A stretch of 64,000 bases of DNA from Nitrospira sp. (GTDB lineage Bacteria > Nitrospirota > Nitrospiria > Nitrospirales > Nitrospiraceae), in assembly GCA_022842445.1 (NCBI GenBank), contig JALHPO010000006.1, positions 124,001 through 188,000 of the forward strand, written 5' to 3'. Within the stretch, counting starts at the first letter, position 1, and the number at the start of each line of letters is the position of its first letter. Positions 57,075 to 64,000 of this stretch are shown one piece after another. The notes below the pieces were generated by a model, which saw only the letters and a list, made by a program, of their open reading frames with translations, ran no database searches and was not told where the DNA came from. The position numbers were made by a program, and so were the translations under genes.

Positions 57075-57565
57075 CGCACTCCTTGTTCGTCGTTTGCGAA
57101 GGATCGCACATAGCGCAGCACTTGCCAGGCTTCTTCTTCCGTCAAGATGAGCGGAATGAACGAGGCCATCGCCGTGCCCTTGCTGCCGTTCTTCAATATC
57201 CAGAATAGTTCTCCATCCGTTCGAGCAGCCTGCCACTCCTTGTCGGTGAAGTTTCTCGGCAAGGGACCTTTCAGAGTGCCCGGCTCGATGTCGCCTCCGA
57301 ATCCTTTGCCGTCTTTCCCATGACAGGTTACGCAGAAAGCTCTTCCATGGAAGAGTGTCTTCCCCTTCTCAATCGTTTCCTCCGTAGCCGGTAGAGGATT
57401 CGTTCGACTTCTGGCTTCTTCGATTTGTTCGATCGGCACTCGCGGTTTGAGGACAGCGTCATCGGCTCCAAAGACCGAAAGGCCCGGTGACTCAAGCACC
57501 GCCGCAACCACCGCGAACAAGAGATAGGGTCGCATGGCTCGTCTTTTTATTGCCCAATACGTCAT
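57071..57565 (-). CDS. monoheme cytochrome c with N-terminal membrane segment
   Basis: 164 residues from ATG 57565 (GGAGTATC upstream); an ATG at 57634 is also in frame. Signal or anchor segment at residues 11-30 (YLLFAVVAAVLESPGLSV). Heme site CVTCH, then NFTDKEWQAARTDGELFWILKNGSKGTAM, cited by GELFWILKNGSKGTAM. This GE(L/I)FW.(I)KNGS pattern is shared by three cytochromes in this block. Periplasmic electron carrier, overlapping the neighbouring cytochrome gene. Confidence 0.9.
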   Translation of the reverse strand: MTYWAIKRRAMRPYLLFAVVAAVLESPGLSVFGADDAVLKPRVPIEQIEEARSRTNPLPATEETIEKGKTLFHGRAFCVTCHGKDGKGFGGDIEPGTLKGPLPRNFTDKEWQAARTDGELFWILKNGSKGTAMASFIPLILTEEEAWQVLRYVRSFANDEQGVR

Positions 57566-57636
57566 GAGCGATACTCCGGCAAAAGAGAACGACCAGGCCC
57601 CAAAGAACGGAGCCTGGCCCGGCCTATCGATCAATC

Positions 57637-58158
57637 CTACTTATTCTCCGAGAAGCCGGTGAACTTGTGTCCGAGGGATTGCGGGAAGCTCACCGTGCCG
57701 TCGGGAAATTCCTGCCCGTGTTGCCACAAGTGATAGATCACACCGTCTGTACCTGCTGCGACTTCCGCCACCTTGGCGGCCTGGTCACTCGGCATATCGA
57801 GGATTTGAACACGGCCCGTCGCGATCTCGACTTTATGATCGTGGAAATGCCGGTGCCACTGAATAGCGGGAAGCTTTCGCGTCAGGTCTTTGGCGACAAA
57901 GTACTCGACGCCGACCAACGGCGCTTTCGGGTCGGTCGACTCAAACAGGAGACATTGAAGAATCTTGTCGGAAATACCCTTGCAGTAATGATGGAACGGG
58001 CCGCCCGGTGTCCCGTCCGCCATCATGTGCGGCGCCTGGACATGGATTTCGTACCCGACGGCCGGGCTTGTCGGTTCCCCGCTCACTGCCTTGTGAGGAC
58101 CGACTCCACTGCATCCGACGGCAGCGATCGCGACAACGGCTAATAGTCCTTTTCTCAT
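57637..58158 (-). CDS. DUF1264 (OBAP-type) lipoprotein
   Basis: 173 residues from ATG 58158 (AGGAGG upstream). Lipoprotein box AAVGCSG near residue 17. The domain has YEIHVQAPHMMADG, PFHHYCKGISDKILQCLLFES, GVEYFVAKDL and LPAIQWHRHFHDHKVEI, the pattern of the DUF1264/oil-body-associated-protein family, best known from plants and some bacteria. Conserved histidines (PFHHYC, WHRHFHDH) may bind metal or heme. Role unknown; it sits among cytochrome genes. Confidence 0.82.
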   Translation of the reverse strand: MRKGLLAVVAIAAVGCSGVGPHKAVSGEPTSPAVGYEIHVQAPHMMADGTPGGPFHHYCKGISDKILQCLLFESTDPKAPLVGVEYFVAKDLTRKLPAIQWHRHFHDHKVEIATGRVQILDMPSDQAAKVAEVAAGTDGVIYHLWQHGQEFPDGTVSFPQSLGHKFTGFSENK

Positions 58159-58296
58159 CACAATCGACCTCCTAGGTTTGAGGAGTCCTCACCCAGTCCA
58201 TCTGGGAAAAGCAACAACCTCTACATTCGACTGACCGTGAGAGACAGACGGCTTCGAAAGGATTCAACCGATTCATGCCCGTTCGATGCTCACCCG

Positions 58297-59358
58297 TCAT
58301 AGATCCAGTTCCACCATCTTGCGGTGGAATCGAGTGACCACATTCGGATCGGGCGTCAGCCTGATCTGCGCCTCGTCCTTCCCTTTATAGGACAGCAAGT
58401 TCAGGACGTAGCGCAAGCTTTCCAATCGCGCAGCCTGCTTGTTGTTCGCCTTGACGATGATCCAGGGGCTGTATGTCGTGTGCGTTTTGCTGAACATTTC
58501 CTCTTTGCTGCGGGTATAGGCGTCCCACAGCTCCTGCGCTTTCTCATCGACCGGGCTGATTTTCCACTGCTTGAGCGGATTCTGGCGTCTTGCGTCGAAT
58601 CGTTTTGCCTGTTCGTCCTTGGAGATCGAAAACCAGAACTTGATGATGGTCACACCGTCCTCATAGAGCATATGCTCGAATTCAGGAACCTGCTGCAGGA
58701 ACCGATGATGTTCTTTCTTCGTACAGAACCCCATCACCGGCTCGACCACAGCGCGGTTGTACCAACTGCGGTCGAAGAACACGATTTCACCTTTGTTCGG
58801 CAGCTGTCGGATGTAGCGCTGGAAGTACCATTGGCCCCGTTCTTCATCCGTCGGCTTCGGCAGTGCCACGACGCGCATCGCGCGAGGATTCAGATGCTCC
58901 GTAAACCGGCGGATCGTACCGCCTTTCCCGGCGGCATCCCGTCCTTCCACCAGAATCGCGATCCGCTCCCCGCTGCTCTGAACCCACCGTTGCAGCTTGA
59001 CCAATTCGACCTGTAATTGCCGCAACTCTTGTTCGTACAGCAGCGTCTTGAGCACCTCCTGGATGTCAACGCCCCTGTGCTCGAGCAGCTCAATCATGCC
59101 CTTTCTCGTATTGATCCTTCGAAGATCGTCTTCGGTGAGAGTGAACCCTGATTCGCCGGTAGGTCTCGGCTCTTGCTCAATGGCTCCCTCGCGCGACGAT
59201 CGATACCCGTCCCCTTCGCGAGGCACCGCCGTTGGAATGGTCTCCAGCCCATTGACATCGAGCGACCCTGCTCGGTTCACACGTTCGTCCGCCACGCTCT
59301 CGCCCCGACGATCCTTGCGGTCTTTTGATTTCCCTGTCGAGTCGCTGTCGGCCGCCAT
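58297..59358 (-). CDS. ppk2: polyphosphate kinase 2 (PPK2 family)
   Basis: 353 residues from ATG 59358 (AAAGGGG upstream). After a 100-residue polar N-terminus come the PPK2 motifs: LVEGRDAAGKGGTIRRFTEH (Walker A), VVALPKPTDEERGQWYFQRY, VFFDRSWYNRAVVEPVMGFC (cited by FFDRSWYNRAVVEPV, Walker B), and RRQNPLKQWKISPVDEKAQ. It transfers phosphate between polyphosphate and nucleotides. Length and motifs point to a one-domain class I/III enzyme. Substrate nucleotide is not clear. Confidence 0.92.
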   Translation of the reverse strand: MAADSDSTGKSKDRKDRRGESVADERVNRAGSLDVNGLETIPTAVPREGDGYRSSREGAIEQEPRPTGESGFTLTEDDLRRINTRKGMIELLEHRGVDIQEVLKTLLYEQELRQLQVELVKLQRWVQSSGERIAILVEGRDAAGKGGTIRRFTEHLNPRAMRVVALPKPTDEERGQWYFQRYIRQLPNKGEIVFFDRSWYNRAVVEPVMGFCTKKEHHRFLQQVPEFEHMLYEDGVTIIKFWFSISKDEQAKRFDARRQNPLKQWKISPVDEKAQELWDAYTRSKEEMFSKTHTTYSPWIIVKANNKQAARLESLRYVLNLLSYKGKDEAQIRLTPDPNVVTRFHRKMVELDL

Positions 59359-59396
59359 ATCAAGCCCCTTTCGTCTATCGCATTGGAGTGTGACGG

Positions 59397-59756
59397 TCAG
59401 AACGCCACGTTCCGGTCTCGTTCGGCCACAGCCTTGATGTAATCCGGCATGCCCTTGATCGATGCCCCGGCCACCAGATCCGCTCCGCCGATCTGCCTGG
59501 CAACGGCGCAAGCGCCGCAGACCCAGATCGACACACCCGACGCCTGCACGGCGGCCAGAAGCTCTTTCAACGGTGTCAGGTTCACGCCGATCACATGGTC
59601 AGCCACGCCTTTCCGACCCAAGGTGACGGCTTCGTTCCACAGCCAGAGCACCACATCATGCCCCTGCTCCTTCGCCGTCTTCGCCGCCATGAATGGCAGA
59701 GTTGCCATCGTAGGATCGTCTGTTCCTCGACTGCCCGAAATAATAAAAGTCGCCAC
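59397..59756 (-). CDS. DsrE/DsrF-like protein
   Basis: 119 residues from GTG 59756. Motifs: FIISGSRGTDDPTMATLPFMAA and VSIWVCGACAVARQIG with the conserved cysteine. The DsrE fold carries sulfane sulfur on cysteine in TusBCD, DsrEFH and related relays. It lies 39 bases before ppk2 and is preceded by a 9-bp repeat array. No direct TusBCD partner genes are present. A periplasmic DsrE-type protein is 3 kb upstream on the same strand. Confidence 0.82.
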   Translation of the reverse strand: MATFIISGSRGTDDPTMATLPFMAAKTAKEQGHDVVLWLWNEAVTLGRKGVADHVIGVNLTPLKELLAAVQASGVSIWVCGACAVARQIGGADLVAGASIKGMPDYIKAVAERDRNVAF

Positions 59757-59771
59757 TTCTGCCTCCTTGGT

Positions 59772-59897
59772 TCATTCCTCATATCTCGCGCACGCGAGAG
59801 AAGCGAGACGCGCGCGAAAGGCGAGACGGGGGCGACTCCAACGGATGACCACTCGAACCAGTCTCGCTTGTCCCGCAAGTCCCGCTCTTCTCGCACT
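59772..59897. repeat. degenerate 9-bp tandem array (array 6), in inverted halves
   Basis: On the plus strand 59861-59897 read AGTCTCGCT, TGTCCCGCA, AGTCCCGCT, CTTCTCGCA. On the minus strand 59777-59830 read CGTCTCGCC, TTTCGCGCG, CGTCTCGCT, TCTCTCGCG. Consensus NGTCTCGCN. The two halves face each other, and the whole lies between the stop of the tetraheme cytochrome gene and the start of the DsrE gene. Confidence 0.65.
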
Positions 59898-59899
59898 CA

Positions 59900-61306
59900 T
59901 CACTTCGCCAGCGAACGAATGTACTGCACCAACTGCCACACCTGCTCATCCGGCAATCCTGGAAACGCCATCATGCCGGTTCCCAACGACCCGTTCTTGA
60001 TGATCCAGAACAGCTGACCATCAGGTATATCCTTCATCATCTCGCCGCACGTGAAGTTCCTCGGCGGCGGCATCAGCGCTGCGCCCATCAAGCCTTTCCC
60101 GTCTCCCTGTTCACCATGACACATCACACAGGCGACAGGCTGCGCCGTTTTGAGAAAGAGTGTCTTCCCGGCTGCAATCGCGCCCGACGATGCGGCAAGC
60201 GGATTGGCCTTGGCTAAGAATTCATCCGGAGCCTTGGTTGTCTTGCGGGGCTGCAGACAGGCGCTCGCCTCACTTGTGGTCGGCGCGATCGTCGTCTCCG
60301 GCACTCCCTTGAATGTCGCCTTCAAATAGACGATCACATCGGCCACGCCCTGCTGACCGATCGTTAAGTTCCAATAGGGCATGTTCGGCGATTTGCCTAT
60401 CGCAGGACCTCCATGGTTGATGACATTGTAGAGATACTCCATCGGCAGTTTTTCGAAGGGTATGTTGGCATGGATCGCCGGCTTCGGTTCCAATCCGGAA
60501 GCCGCCGGCCCATCGCCTTTACCCGTCGCGCCGTGACACTGCGAACAATACTCTTTATAAACCACCTTCCCTCGATCCACGCTGGCCATCTCGAAATCAC
60601 GGCTCGTCCAGGGCTCATAGTACTTAAAGTCCGGCACTCCCTGAACCATCAGAAATCCGATCACGGCGCGGAGCTGCGGCTCTGTGGCATCAGCCAGAAA
60701 TTCGCCGCTGTGTGGTGTGAAGTCTTGCGGATTCTGCCCGAATCGGAAGAGCCAGTCCGAGTTGTACCGCTGGCCGGCATTCTGCAGCGCGGCACTCTGC
60801 GGGCCGCCGATGAGCTTGCCGTTCTCCTCGATCGTGTGGCACCCAAGACAGGCATGCGCCTTGTAAGCCACACGGCCGAAGGCCGCTTCGTACTTCGTCA
60901 CTTTCGAGAGGTCAAATGCCCCGACCGTCACGCGCGGATCTTTGTTGTGTTCGGCAAAATAATCGGCGATGGCGCCGGCTTCCGACTCGGTGACCATCGG
61001 ATGCTTTGACGGCACGGTCGTCAGATCCCATCGATAGCCCTTTGCATAAAGAGGCGCCTCTTTTCCGGTCAACCATCGAATCAGCCAGGACCGCTGATAT
61101 TTGCTGCCGGCCCAGATCAGATCGGGCGCCCTCAGATTGAAGCGAGAGTCGGCCTTGCCTTCCAGCCGGTGGCATTGCGCGCAGGTCTGCTGGACGATGT
61201 CCTTCGCGCGGGGCTGATCGCCGGCCAATGACCAGCACGGAAAAGGCGCAAATCCCATCAGCGCGAACACGGCCCCGACGACCAACATTCGTCTCCGTTC
61301 CTTCAT
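59900..61306 (-). CDS. tetraheme cytochrome c
   Basis: 468 residues. Signal peptide 1-29. Four heme sites: CAQCH (about residue 40), CLGCH (154), CSQCH (256) and CVMCH (391). The last domain repeats the GQLFWIIKNGSLGTGM pattern of the small cytochromes at 56523 and 57071. Each heme domain is a class I fold, so it looks like fused cytochromes. It may take electrons from sulfur oxidation in the same gene run. Located in the periplasm. Confidence 0.92.
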   Translation of the reverse strand: MKERRRMLVVGAVFALMGFAPFPCWSLAGDQPRAKDIVQQTCAQCHRLEGKADSRFNLRAPDLIWAGSKYQRSWLIRWLTGKEAPLYAKGYRWDLTTVPSKHPMVTESEAGAIADYFAEHNKDPRVTVGAFDLSKVTKYEAAFGRVAYKAHACLGCHTIEENGKLIGGPQSAALQNAGQRYNSDWLFRFGQNPQDFTPHSGEFLADATEPQLRAVIGFLMVQGVPDFKYYEPWTSRDFEMASVDRGKVVYKEYCSQCHGATGKGDGPAASGLEPKPAIHANIPFEKLPMEYLYNVINHGGPAIGKSPNMPYWNLTIGQQGVADVIVYLKATFKGVPETTIAPTTSEASACLQPRKTTKAPDEFLAKANPLAASSGAIAAGKTLFLKTAQPVACVMCHGEQGDGKGLMGAALMPPPRNFTCGEMMKDIPDGQLFWIIKNGSLGTGMMAFPGLPDEQVWQLVQYIRSLAK

Positions 61307-61350
61307 TTCACCCTCTTTTCATCGATCGTGATCCCACCCTTCGCATGTCT

Positions 61351-61767
61351 CTATGAACGAACGCCCGATGGCGTATGAGGATTCAACGTGATCGTGATGG
61401 TCAACGCACTTGCGATAGACTGATGGACGGTGCAACCATGCGCGACTTTCAACAGCCGCTCTTTCTGCTCGGACGGAATTCGATGGGGAAGATGTATGGC
61501 GATATCGATCCGGCCGACTCGATGCGGACTTTCGGCCATGGCCCATTCCGCATCGATACTCAACCCATCCCGAGAAATATTATGTCGCGCACAAAACTGA
61601 CCTACGAAGTAAGCCACGCAGCTCGCCACGGAGCCGACGAAGAGTTCAACCGGACTCATTCCGGCATCCTGCCCCCCGTCCTCTGCCGGTTGATCGGTGA
61701 CGACGCGATGCTTGCCGCTCGTGATATCGTAGCGAGTCCCGCCATGATAGGCCGCCGTGAGTTTCAT
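61351..61767 (-). CDS. OsmC-family protein
   Basis: 138 residues from ATG 61767 (GGAGG upstream). OsmC motifs: KHRVVTDQPAEDGGQDAGMSPVELF, cited by DAGMSPVELFVGSVASCVAYF, which holds the first catalytic cysteine, and AHGCTVHQSIASAL with the second. These cysteines reduce organic hydroperoxides. The start overlaps the YeeE-like gene's stop (ATGA), so it is coupled to a sulfur transporter, where a role in sulfur relay or removal of persulfide is also possible. Confidence 0.88.
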   Translation of the reverse strand: MKLTAAYHGGTRYDITSGKHRVVTDQPAEDGGQDAGMSPVELFVGSVASCVAYFVGQFCARHNISRDGLSIDAEWAMAESPHRVGRIDIAIHLPHRIPSEQKERLLKVAHGCTVHQSIASALTITITLNPHTPSGVRS

Positions 61768-62294
61768 TGCGCGCCTCCGGAACCTGGAAGTCTTGCCGCC
61801 AACCAGAGACAAATCCCGCCCAGTGGAATCGCCAGAATGGCGCCCTGTATCCCGAGCAGTCCATGAATCGTCACTGGCCCGTATTCGCCGAATGAGAACA
61901 AGATCGTTTCCAAATCCGGAAACATGAAAGCAAACACCAGGGCGCCGAATAGTCCGCCCAGGACTGTCACCCAGGCATCCGGTTTTCCTTCAGCCGCTGC
62001 CACGAGCGCCGTGCCCGGGCAATAGCCCGAGACGGCAAACCCCACACCGAAGATGAGCCCTGCTACGATCATTCCAGGTAGATACAGATCTTTGACCTTC
62101 ATGTTCGCCCACCCCGACAGATCCAACAGATGGACTCCCATCAATCCGACTCCGATCGCGACCACGATCAGTTTGATGATCGTCAACTCTTTGAGCCGCA
62201 ACGCCCCGGTGATTTTGGTATGGCTCGATGCGCCGGATAATTGAAGGGCTGCGCCGAAGGCCGCCCCCAACACTAATCCGAGCAACAACATCAT
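61764..62294 (-). CDS. YeeE/YedE-family half-transporter (C-terminal partner)
   Basis: 176 residues from ATG 62294 (GGGAGAAAGC upstream). Five or so membrane helices. The motif FGVGFAVSGYCPGTALVAA contains the conserved cysteine of YeeE/YedE (TsuA) transporters, whose cysteines relay thiosulfate or sulfane sulfur. Together with the gene at 62291-62854 it forms one split transporter; the two genes overlap by four bases. OsmC follows by another 4-base overlap. Confidence 0.88.
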   Translation of the reverse strand: MMLLLGLVLGAAFGAALQLSGASSHTKITGALRLKELTIIKLIVVAIGVGLMGVHLLDLSGWANMKVKDLYLPGMIVAGLIFGVGFAVSGYCPGTALVAAAEGKPDAWVTVLGGLFGALVFAFMFPDLETILFSFGEYGPVTIHGLLGIQGAILAIPLGGICLWLAARLPGSGGAQ

Positions 62295-62854
62295 TGCTTT
62301 CTCCCGTCGCCGTACAGCCACCGTGCCGTCATGATCGCGCTCGCAAAGAGGGCGACCGAAAACACGAGCGAACTGACGGCGAGCTGCGACACGCCACTGA
62401 TCATATGACCGGAGGTACATCCGCCGCCGAAACGGGCGCCAAAGAGGAGGAGAAATCCGCCGACGAAGGACCAGACCAGGCGATGTCCGGGGTTCGAGCC
62501 AAACCGCTTGCTCCATTCGGGCGGCACGACTCTCGTGCTGAAGCGGGACGTCGCCATCGCTGCCAGCAATGCCCCGAGCGGGATCCCCAACACGAAAAAG
62601 AACTCGTACGTGGCCAGCGTCCAACCCGGCGCGGCCTTCGCCAGGTAGGGGCTCTTCGATGCCACATCCGGGAGCACATAGTGGAGAAGCACGCCGTCCA
62701 GCACGACGTACTGCGTCGAAACTCCGATCGGTTGGACCAATGCGACCGCCAGAATGAGCACAACCCCGATCGCCACACCGCCGGCCCACCACCCAAGCAC
62801 CGGGCTCGTATCCTTCTGGCCTGTTCCGTGAAGAGCTAGGGTGTCGTGTGTCAT
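62291..62854 (-). CDS. YeeE/YedE-family half-transporter (N-terminal partner)
   Basis: 187 residues. Membrane helices at about 20-40, 60-80, 85-105, 130-150 and 155-180. The motif FGARFGGGCTSGHMISG holds the conserved cysteine of the family near residue 147. In E. coli TsuA such cysteines bind and pass thiosulfate. Genes 62862-63305 (DsrE) and 61764-62294 flank it, so it likely imports sulfur for the surrounding enzymes. Confidence 0.9.
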   Translation of the reverse strand: MTHDTLALHGTGQKDTSPVLGWWAGGVAIGVVLILAVALVQPIGVSTQYVVLDGVLLHYVLPDVASKSPYLAKAAPGWTLATYEFFFVLGIPLGALLAAMATSRFSTRVVPPEWSKRFGSNPGHRLVWSFVGGFLLLFGARFGGGCTSGHMISGVSQLAVSSLVFSVALFASAIMTARWLYGDGRKQ

Positions 62855-62861
62855 CTCAGCA

Positions 62862-63305
62862 TCAGGGTTTGATATAGGACCAACCTTGTTCTTGTAGTTC
62901 CATCAGTCGGACCATGGCCGGCACGGTGCGATCCACCTGATCGATCAAATCCGCCCGCGTGAGACCCTGCGCCTTCATCGTATTGGAGCAGGCGGTGAAT
63001 TCGACATCAGAGGCCGACTTCAGCTGCGCCAGTTCCGCGGCCAGCACCGAATCTTTTTTCGTCAACAGCGTCAACCCGGCACCATGCACCACCAGCTCGA
63101 CCCGCAAGTGCTCCCGCCCCACCTCTTGATAGAGGTGGCGGATATTGTTCAATGCTCCCCGTTGGACCTTTTCATCGCCTGAATTGAGGTGCATGACCAC
63201 CCGATGCAACTCCTGAGCGGTCACGGCTGTTCCACTGAACCCCACGGCAGCGACGCCAAGTGCGCCGACCAGGAGCGTAACGAACACTCCGTTCATCTCG
63301 CTCAC
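62862..63305 (-). CDS. periplasmic DsrE-family protein
   Basis: 147 residues from GTG 63305; ATG 63296 is alternative. Signal peptide about 1-30. Domain: HRVVMHLNSGDEKVQRGALNNIRHL, VELVVHGAGLTLLTKKDS and VEFTACSNTMKAQGLTRADL with the conserved ACSNTM cysteine. Such proteins accept sulfane sulfur. It lies 7 bases before the YeeE-like gene and 22 bases after the diheme cytochrome, fitting a sulfur relay across the membrane. Confidence 0.87.
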   Translation of the reverse strand: MSEMNGVFVTLLVGALGVAAVGFSGTAVTAQELHRVVMHLNSGDEKVQRGALNNIRHLYQEVGREHLRVELVVHGAGLTLLTKKDSVLAAELAQLKSASDVEFTACSNTMKAQGLTRADLIDQVDRTVPAMVRLMELQEQGWSYIKP

Positions 63306-63327
63306 ACCACCCTCTCAGCGATGACGC

Positions 63328-64000
63328 TTAATATGGCGCATCCGTCGGCTTGCCCCCGTTCGGCCAATCGCGCGCTTTACCGGGAAAGTCAGGACGCGGC
63401 TGGCTGTTGATGTAGGCCGCGACATCGAACGCTTCCTCGTCGGTCAGGGACCAGCCCCACCCACGTGGCATATTGGCCTTGATGAATGCAGCTGCCACAC
63501 TGACTCGCGCCATGCCCGCGCCGACATTGTAGGAGCCGGGTCCCCAGACCGGCGGCGCGGCCATCGTCCCTTGCCCGTCGGTCCCATGGCAGAAAACACA
63601 TCGCCTTTCGAACACCTGTTTGCCGCTCACAGGATCAGGCGGATGAGTCGACGTGATGCGGGGAATTCCCCGCCAGGGCACGGAGCTGCCTGGCGGCACG
63701 TTCTTCGACAACCAGTCGATGTAGGCCACAATGGCCGCGAGTTTCATGCTATCGGGGGGAAGTGCTCTGCCGTTCAAGCTCCGCTCGAAACATTCGTTGA
63801 TCCGATCGGCAAGACTCATCGGTCTGCCTGCGCGAGCACGATATTCGGGATAGAGAACGCTGATTCCGACAAAGGGGGCGGCGCCTGGAGTAAGGCCCGC
63901 GTCAAGGTGACAATTCGTGCAGTTGAGCGTATTGCCGACATACCGTTTCCCGTATTCTTGCGTATCGACCACCATCTTGTAGCCCAGCCGGATCTGCTCG
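63328..64000 (-). CDS. tsdA: diheme c-type cytochrome, thiosulfate dehydrogenase (TsdA)-like, partial at the window edge
   Basis: The reverse-strand frame is open from 64000 down to the stop at 63328, giving at least 224 residues; the N-terminus is outside. Upstream of an internal methionine the frame continues EQIRLGYKMVV, so the true start is beyond 64000. Two heme sites: NCTNCHLDAG and CVFCHGTDGQGT. The NT..C.NCHLDAG motif with YVGN is typical for TsdA, which joins two thiosulfates to tetrathionate and passes electrons to a cytochrome. The enzyme's function here is inferred from this family and the DsrE/YeeE neighbours. Confidence 0.83.
   Translation of the reverse strand, partial: EQIRLGYKMVVDTQEYGKRYVGNTLNCTNCHLDAGLTPGAAPFVGISVLYPEYRARAGRPMSLADRINECFERSLNGRALPPDSMKLAAIVAYIDWLSKNVPPGSSVPWRGIPRITSTHPPDPVSGKQVFERRCVFCHGTDGQGTMAAPPVWGPGSYNVGAGMARVSVAAAFIKANMPRGWGWSLTDEEAFDVAAYINSQPRPDFPGKARDWPNGGKPTDAPY

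Noticed and set aside
1..64000. CRISPR arrays, tRNA, rRNA, transposases
   Set aside because: The only tandem repeats are 9-bp arrays without spacers; no cloverleaf, rRNA or recombinase sequence was recognised by eye, so small RNAs could still be missed.

Overview
The window reads as chromosomal DNA of a Nitrospira-type bacterium (Nitrospirota). The assignment is an inference from gene content: a four-protein 2-oxoacid:ferredoxin oxidoreductase set with a fused gamma-delta subunit, at least eight c-type cytochromes, a group 3b-like hydrogenase beta subunit, a NuoD/HyfI-type gene cluster, ADP-forming acetate-CoA ligases, many CBS and universal-stress proteins, and a minimal SufC/SufBD system. 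No rRNA, tRNA, CRISPR array, transposase or integrase was seen. The window looks like accessory or stress-related territory with much gene decay and local duplication.

Layout. 1-5.1 kb: 3' part of a [NiFe]-hydrogenase Fe-S subunit, two L7/L12-like membrane proteins, an aldehyde dehydrogenase stump, a secreted NTF2-like protein, a ferritin-like protein, a four-CBS protein and two membrane proteins. 5.5-10.5 kb: GNAT/cyclic-nucleotide-domain protein, M20 amidohydrolase, macro-domain protein and TPR-FGE protein. 10.7-16.3 kb: heavy-metal RND pump with its adaptor, and a glutathionyl-hydroquinone reductase. 16.4-23.2 kb: two tiny paralogous membrane peptides, a universal stress protein, MlaA, malic enzyme and a cyclic-2,3-diphosphoglycerate-synthetase-like GTPase. 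23.7-34.8 kb: Hsp20, phosphoribosyltransferase, stress proteins, four small cytochromes c, hemerythrin, two large CoA-ligase proteins and a tandem duplication of about 0.67 kb. 35-37 kb: arsenic operon with visible ArsR sites. 37-44.3 kb: SufT-SufBD-SufC joined to the 2-oxoacid:ferredoxin oxidoreductase genes. 44.3-50.8 kb: metal and oxidative stress proteins and a collapsed hyf-type cluster. 51.2-54 kb: NtrC-type two-component system. 54.7-64 kb: NDH-2, cytochromes, PPK2 and a run of sulfur genes (DsrE, OsmC, two YeeE/YedE half-transporters, DsrE, TsdA-like diheme cytochrome) that continues past the window end.

How it fits together. Low-potential carbon metabolism (oxidoreductase plus dedicated Fe-S assembly, malic enzyme, acetyl-CoA synthetases) sits beside periplasmic electron transfer (cytochromes, NDH-2, TsdA) and metal/oxidant defence (RND pump, Acr3, CuZn-SOD, ferritin, hemerythrin). 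The least explained features are six spacer arrays of a degenerate 9-bp repeat, several ending at start codons; two 26-27-residue membrane peptides too short for routine annotation; and several gene remnants (aldehyde dehydrogenase, DksA, hemerythrin tail, CBS domain, hyfB/hyfG) showing recent deletion and duplication.
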